Assembly: GCA_035693785.1 (NCBI GenBank)
Contig: DASSFZ010000115.1
Coordinates: 1 to 10,419 of the forward strand
DNA from: DASSFZ01 sp035693785
Lineage (GTDB): Bacteria > Chloroflexota > Anaerolineae > Fen-1058
DNA: 10,419 nt
Reading direction: 5' to 3'
Below the pieces are notes generated by a model, which worked only from the letters and a program-made list of their open reading frames with translations, had not been told where the DNA came from and ran no database searches. Shown piece by piece: positions 8,523 to 10,419 of this stretch. Position numbers and translations under genes: made by a program. Numbering within the stretch: the first letter of the stretch is position 1; each line of letters opens with the position of its first letter.

Positions 8523-9685
8523 GCACCTATTCGACACAACAGGAAGCGGTTGGCAGCCTGGAAACGCTGGCCGAGCTGAGAACTACGCTGAACAGGGTGA
8601 TGGCGCTGGAGAGCCACACCAGCCTGGACAACGGCGGGTACGAGTTTCGAGGGCGGTTGACGGTGGACTCCGGCGAGGCGTTCGATCACATCTACGATCG
8701 GTTTACGGCGCTGGGCTACACGCCGGTGCTCTTTCGGCACGACGGGCACGAAGTCGTCGTGGCGCAGCGCGGCGTTGTCAAGCCGAAGGCGGCGAACCCA
8801 CGCACAAACGTCATTCTGCTGATTCTGACCATCATCAGCACACTGTTCGTCGGCGCCGTCCTCTACGCGCCGTCGCCGGACCTGCAGCAGCAGTTACTTG
8901 TGGACCCGCTCTCGATTTTCACTGGAAACGCCTCCCTGCTCCTCAATGGTCTCCCCTATGCTCTGACGCTCCTGGGCATTCTGGGCATTCACGAGATGGG
9001 TCACTACTTCTTTGCCCGCAAGCATAAAGCGGCCGTCACGCTGCCCTACTTCATCCCGATGCCGCTGGGACTCGGCACAATGGGCGCGGTGATCCTGCTG
9101 CGCTCGCCGATCAAGAATCGCCGCCAGTTGTTCGACATCGGCGTAGCCGGGCCACTCGCCGGGCTGGCCGTGGCCATTCCCCTTCTGCTCGTGGGACTTG
9201 CAACCTCGCCGGTCGAGTTCGTCAGCCAACCGGTACCGGGCTACCAGGAAGGCAATTCGATTCTATACCTTCTCCTCAAGTACCTCGTGCACGGCCAGAT
9301 CCTGCCGAGCAACGGCTACGATGTCATATTGAACGCGATCGCCTTCCCCGCCTGGTTCGGGCTGTTCATCACGTCGCTCAACCTGTTGCCGATCGGGTCG
9401 CTCGACGGAGGGCACGTGATGTACGCGATGTACGGCCGCCGGCAGTGGCGGATCGCCCGCGCGGCGTGGATGATCATGCTGATCGCCGGCGGCGCGATGC
9501 TGCTGCTGCGCACCGAGCTGGGGCTTAACGTATGGCTGCTGTGGGCCATCCTGGTGCAGATGTTCGGCGTGATGCACCCGCCGCCGCTCGACGACATCAC
9601 ACCGCTGGATGCGCGCCGCCGCGCGCTCGGCATCTTCACGATGATTCTGTTCTTGTTGCTGATCGTGCCGATTCCGTTCAGTTAA
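8519..9685 (+). CDS. M50-family (site-2-type) intramembrane zinc metalloprotease
   Basis: The 388-residue product is a membrane protease that cuts substrates within the bilayer. A soluble N-terminal part (about 1-95) precedes a first hydrophobic segment, TNVILLILTIISTLFVGAVLYA (about 96-117). The zinc motif HEMGH is at 158-162, and the second metal ligand is Asp296 in NLLPIGSLDGGH (288-299). Between them lie PYFIPMPLGLGTMGAVILLRSPI and DIGVAGPLAGL, and after them HPPPLDDITPLDARRR. This signature set is that of the cyanobacterial Slr0643 / plant EGY branch of M50, not RseP, and no PDZ domain is present. Substrate and physiological role are unknown; EGY-type relatives are linked to membrane and stress regulation. 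TTG at 8519 is supported by GAGG five bases upstream; an ATG at 8499 is out of frame. The gene converges on the metallo-hydrolase gene across a shared hairpin. Confidence 0.92.
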   Translation: MSTYSTQQEAVGSLETLAELRTTLNRVMALESHTSLDNGGYEFRGRLTVDSGEAFDHIYDRFTALGYTPVLFRHDGHEVVVAQRGVVKPKAANPRTNVILLILTIISTLFVGAVLYAPSPDLQQQLLVDPLSIFTGNASLLLNGLPYALTLLGILGIHEMGHYFFARKHKAAVTLPYFIPMPLGLGTMGAVILLRSPIKNRRQLFDIGVAGPLAGLAVAIPLLLVGLATSPVEFVSQPVPGYQEGNSILYLLLKYLVHGQILPSNGYDVILNAIAFPAWFGLFITSLNLLPIGSLDGGHVMYAMYGRRQWRIARAAWMIMLIAGGAMLLLRTELGLNVWLLWAILVQMFGVMHPPPLDDITPLDARRRALGIFTMILFLLLIVPIPFS

Positions 9686-9698
9686 TGACGGAGGACGA

Positions 9699-9753
9699 AT
9701 GACCAGGGACGAGGGACGAGCGCTTCGGTCGCTCGTCCTTCGTCGTTGGTCAT
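9699..9753. terminator. Bidirectional hairpin terminator between convergent genes
   Basis: Bases 9699-9722 and 9730-9753 form a 24-position inverted repeat with three differences; two of these can pair as G-U on the plus-strand RNA. The apex contains C-TTCG-G (9723-9728), the very stable UUCG tetraloop. It follows the M50 stop by 13 bases and overlaps the last codons and stop of the hydrolase gene. The left arm is built from GGACGA units (also at 9692-9697), resembling degenerate short repeats common between genes in Chloroflexota. There is no clear U-run on either strand. Confidence 0.65.
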
Positions 9754-10370
9754 AGAAACGGGTTGAATCGCCTCTCAGCGCCGATCGTCGTCGGCGGGCC
9801 GTGGCCGGAATAGACCACGACGTCGTCAGGAAGCGTGAGCAACTGGTCCCGAATGCTGGCGATGAGCGTGTCGAAGTCGCCGCCCGGGAAATCTGTCCGG
9901 CCGATGGCACCTTGAAACAGCACGTCCCCATCGAAGACGGCTTTTTCACTCTCGACGTAGAACACGACGTGCCCGGGCGTATGGCCGGGCGTGAAGCGCG
10001 TCTCGAAGCGCAGCGTGCCGACTTCGAGCACCTGGCCGTGCTCGAGAGATCGGTCGGGATCGGGGGCGGGGCGCATGGGGAGGCCCCACGCGCGCGCGCC
10101 GCCGTCCTCTCTCAACAGCGGCAGGTCGAGCGGGTGCATCGCGACTGGCGCTTTCGTCGCATCGACGACGTCGGCGAGCGCGCCGATGTGATCGAAGTGC
10201 GCGTGCGTGAGCAGGATCAACTTGACCGAAGCCTGGAAGGAATCGACGGCGGCGAGAATCGAGGAAGCGTTCCAGCCCGGATCGACGATAACGGCCTGGC
10301 GCGTGGTTTCACAGACGACGACGTAGCAGTTGGTCTGAACCGGCCCGACGGTGAGCGCGTGGGTGATCAT
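9750..10370 (-). CDS. Metallo-beta-lactamase-fold hydrolase, YcbL / glyoxalase II-like
   Basis: The 206-residue product is a cytoplasmic binuclear metal hydrolase. It has the signature THAHFDH (55-61), His134 in PGHTPGH, the bridging Asp149 in FDGDVLF, and His190 in YSGHGPPTTIG. The segment GAIGRTDFPGGDFDTLIASIRDQLLTLPDD is diagnostic of the short YcbL branch, which lacks the C-terminal helical substrate domain of classical GloB. Thioesterase activity on S-acyl-glutathione-like compounds is known for some relatives; the substrate here is unknown. The start ATG (10370-10368) overlaps the stop of an upstream frame as ATGA. No Shine-Dalgarno sequence is evident, so translational coupling is likely. 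The stop lies in the shared terminator hairpin. Confidence 0.93.
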   Translation of the reverse strand: MITHALTVGPVQTNCYVVVCETTRQAVIVDPGWNASSILAAVDSFQASVKLILLTHAHFDHIGALADVVDATKAPVAMHPLDLPLLREDGGARAWGLPMRPAPDPDRSLEHGQVLEVGTLRFETRFTPGHTPGHVVFYVESEKAVFDGDVLFQGAIGRTDFPGGDFDTLIASIRDQLLTLPDDVVVYSGHGPPTTIGAERRFNPFL

Positions 10371-10419
10371 GACGAGCGCGGGTCGGCCGCGCCGTCGTCC
10401 GCCTGGCGCGTTTCTTCAA
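10367..10419 (-). CDS. C-terminal end of an unidentified upstream gene (partial)
   Basis: A frame entering from the right edge reads EETRQADDGAADPRSS and stops at TGA 10369-10367, sharing ATGA with the hydrolase start. The charged, Ala-rich end looks like a protein tail, and the 4-bp overlap plus the missing ribosome binding site for the next gene support a two-gene operon. Sixteen residues are too few to name the product, and the frame could be spurious. Confidence 0.4.
   Translation of the reverse strand, partial: EETRQADDGAADPRSS

Overview
The window is GC-rich, gene-dense bacterial chromosome. It holds eight protein-coding genes (two cut by the window edges) separated by short, well-formed regulatory gaps. 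I see no rRNA, tRNA, CRISPR array, integrase or transposase. The PhnD-type lipoprotein, a FlgD-Ig-like lipoprotein, a Slr0643/EGY-like M50 protease, and short palindromic and GGACGA-rich intergenic repeats fit an uncultured member of the Chloroflexota (Anaerolineae-like). That is an inference from gene style, not a phylogenetic result.

Layout. Minus strand, left side: the 3'-truncated gene for a phosphate/phosphonate-type ABC substrate-binding lipoprotein (1-716). Its roughly 140-nt leader has its own sigma70-like promoter, an inverted repeat around the -10, and a structured RNA. Upstream of it is a two-repeat Ig-like lipoprotein gene (919-2181) with a strong promoter. Plus strand: divergent from the lipoprotein is folC (2384-3844), then lon (3909-6422), an MsbA-type ABC half-exporter (6544-8433) and an M50 site-2-type membrane protease (8519-9685). 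Each plus-strand gene has a recognisable promoter just before it, so they look individually transcribed and not like one operon. The M50 gene converges on a minus-strand YcbL-like metallo-beta-lactamase-fold hydrolase (9750-10370) across a shared hairpin. The tail of another minus-strand gene overlaps that hydrolase by ATGA at the right edge.

Function. The genes are mostly housekeeping: folate polyglutamylation, ATP-dependent proteolysis, export, intramembrane proteolysis, thioester-type hydrolysis and solute capture. They do not form an obvious single pathway, and I do not see a new multi-gene system. The most unusual material is DNA-level. There is a nested four-heptamer palindrome between the divergent lipoprotein and folC promoters. 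A palindrome-dense in-frame insertion lies inside folC. The ABC exporter gene has a promoter placed so that its GTG start would be leaderless. A 7-codon ORF overlaps the TTG start of the M50 gene. The phnD leader may be a cis-regulatory RNA. All four plus-strand genes appear to start with non-ATG codons.
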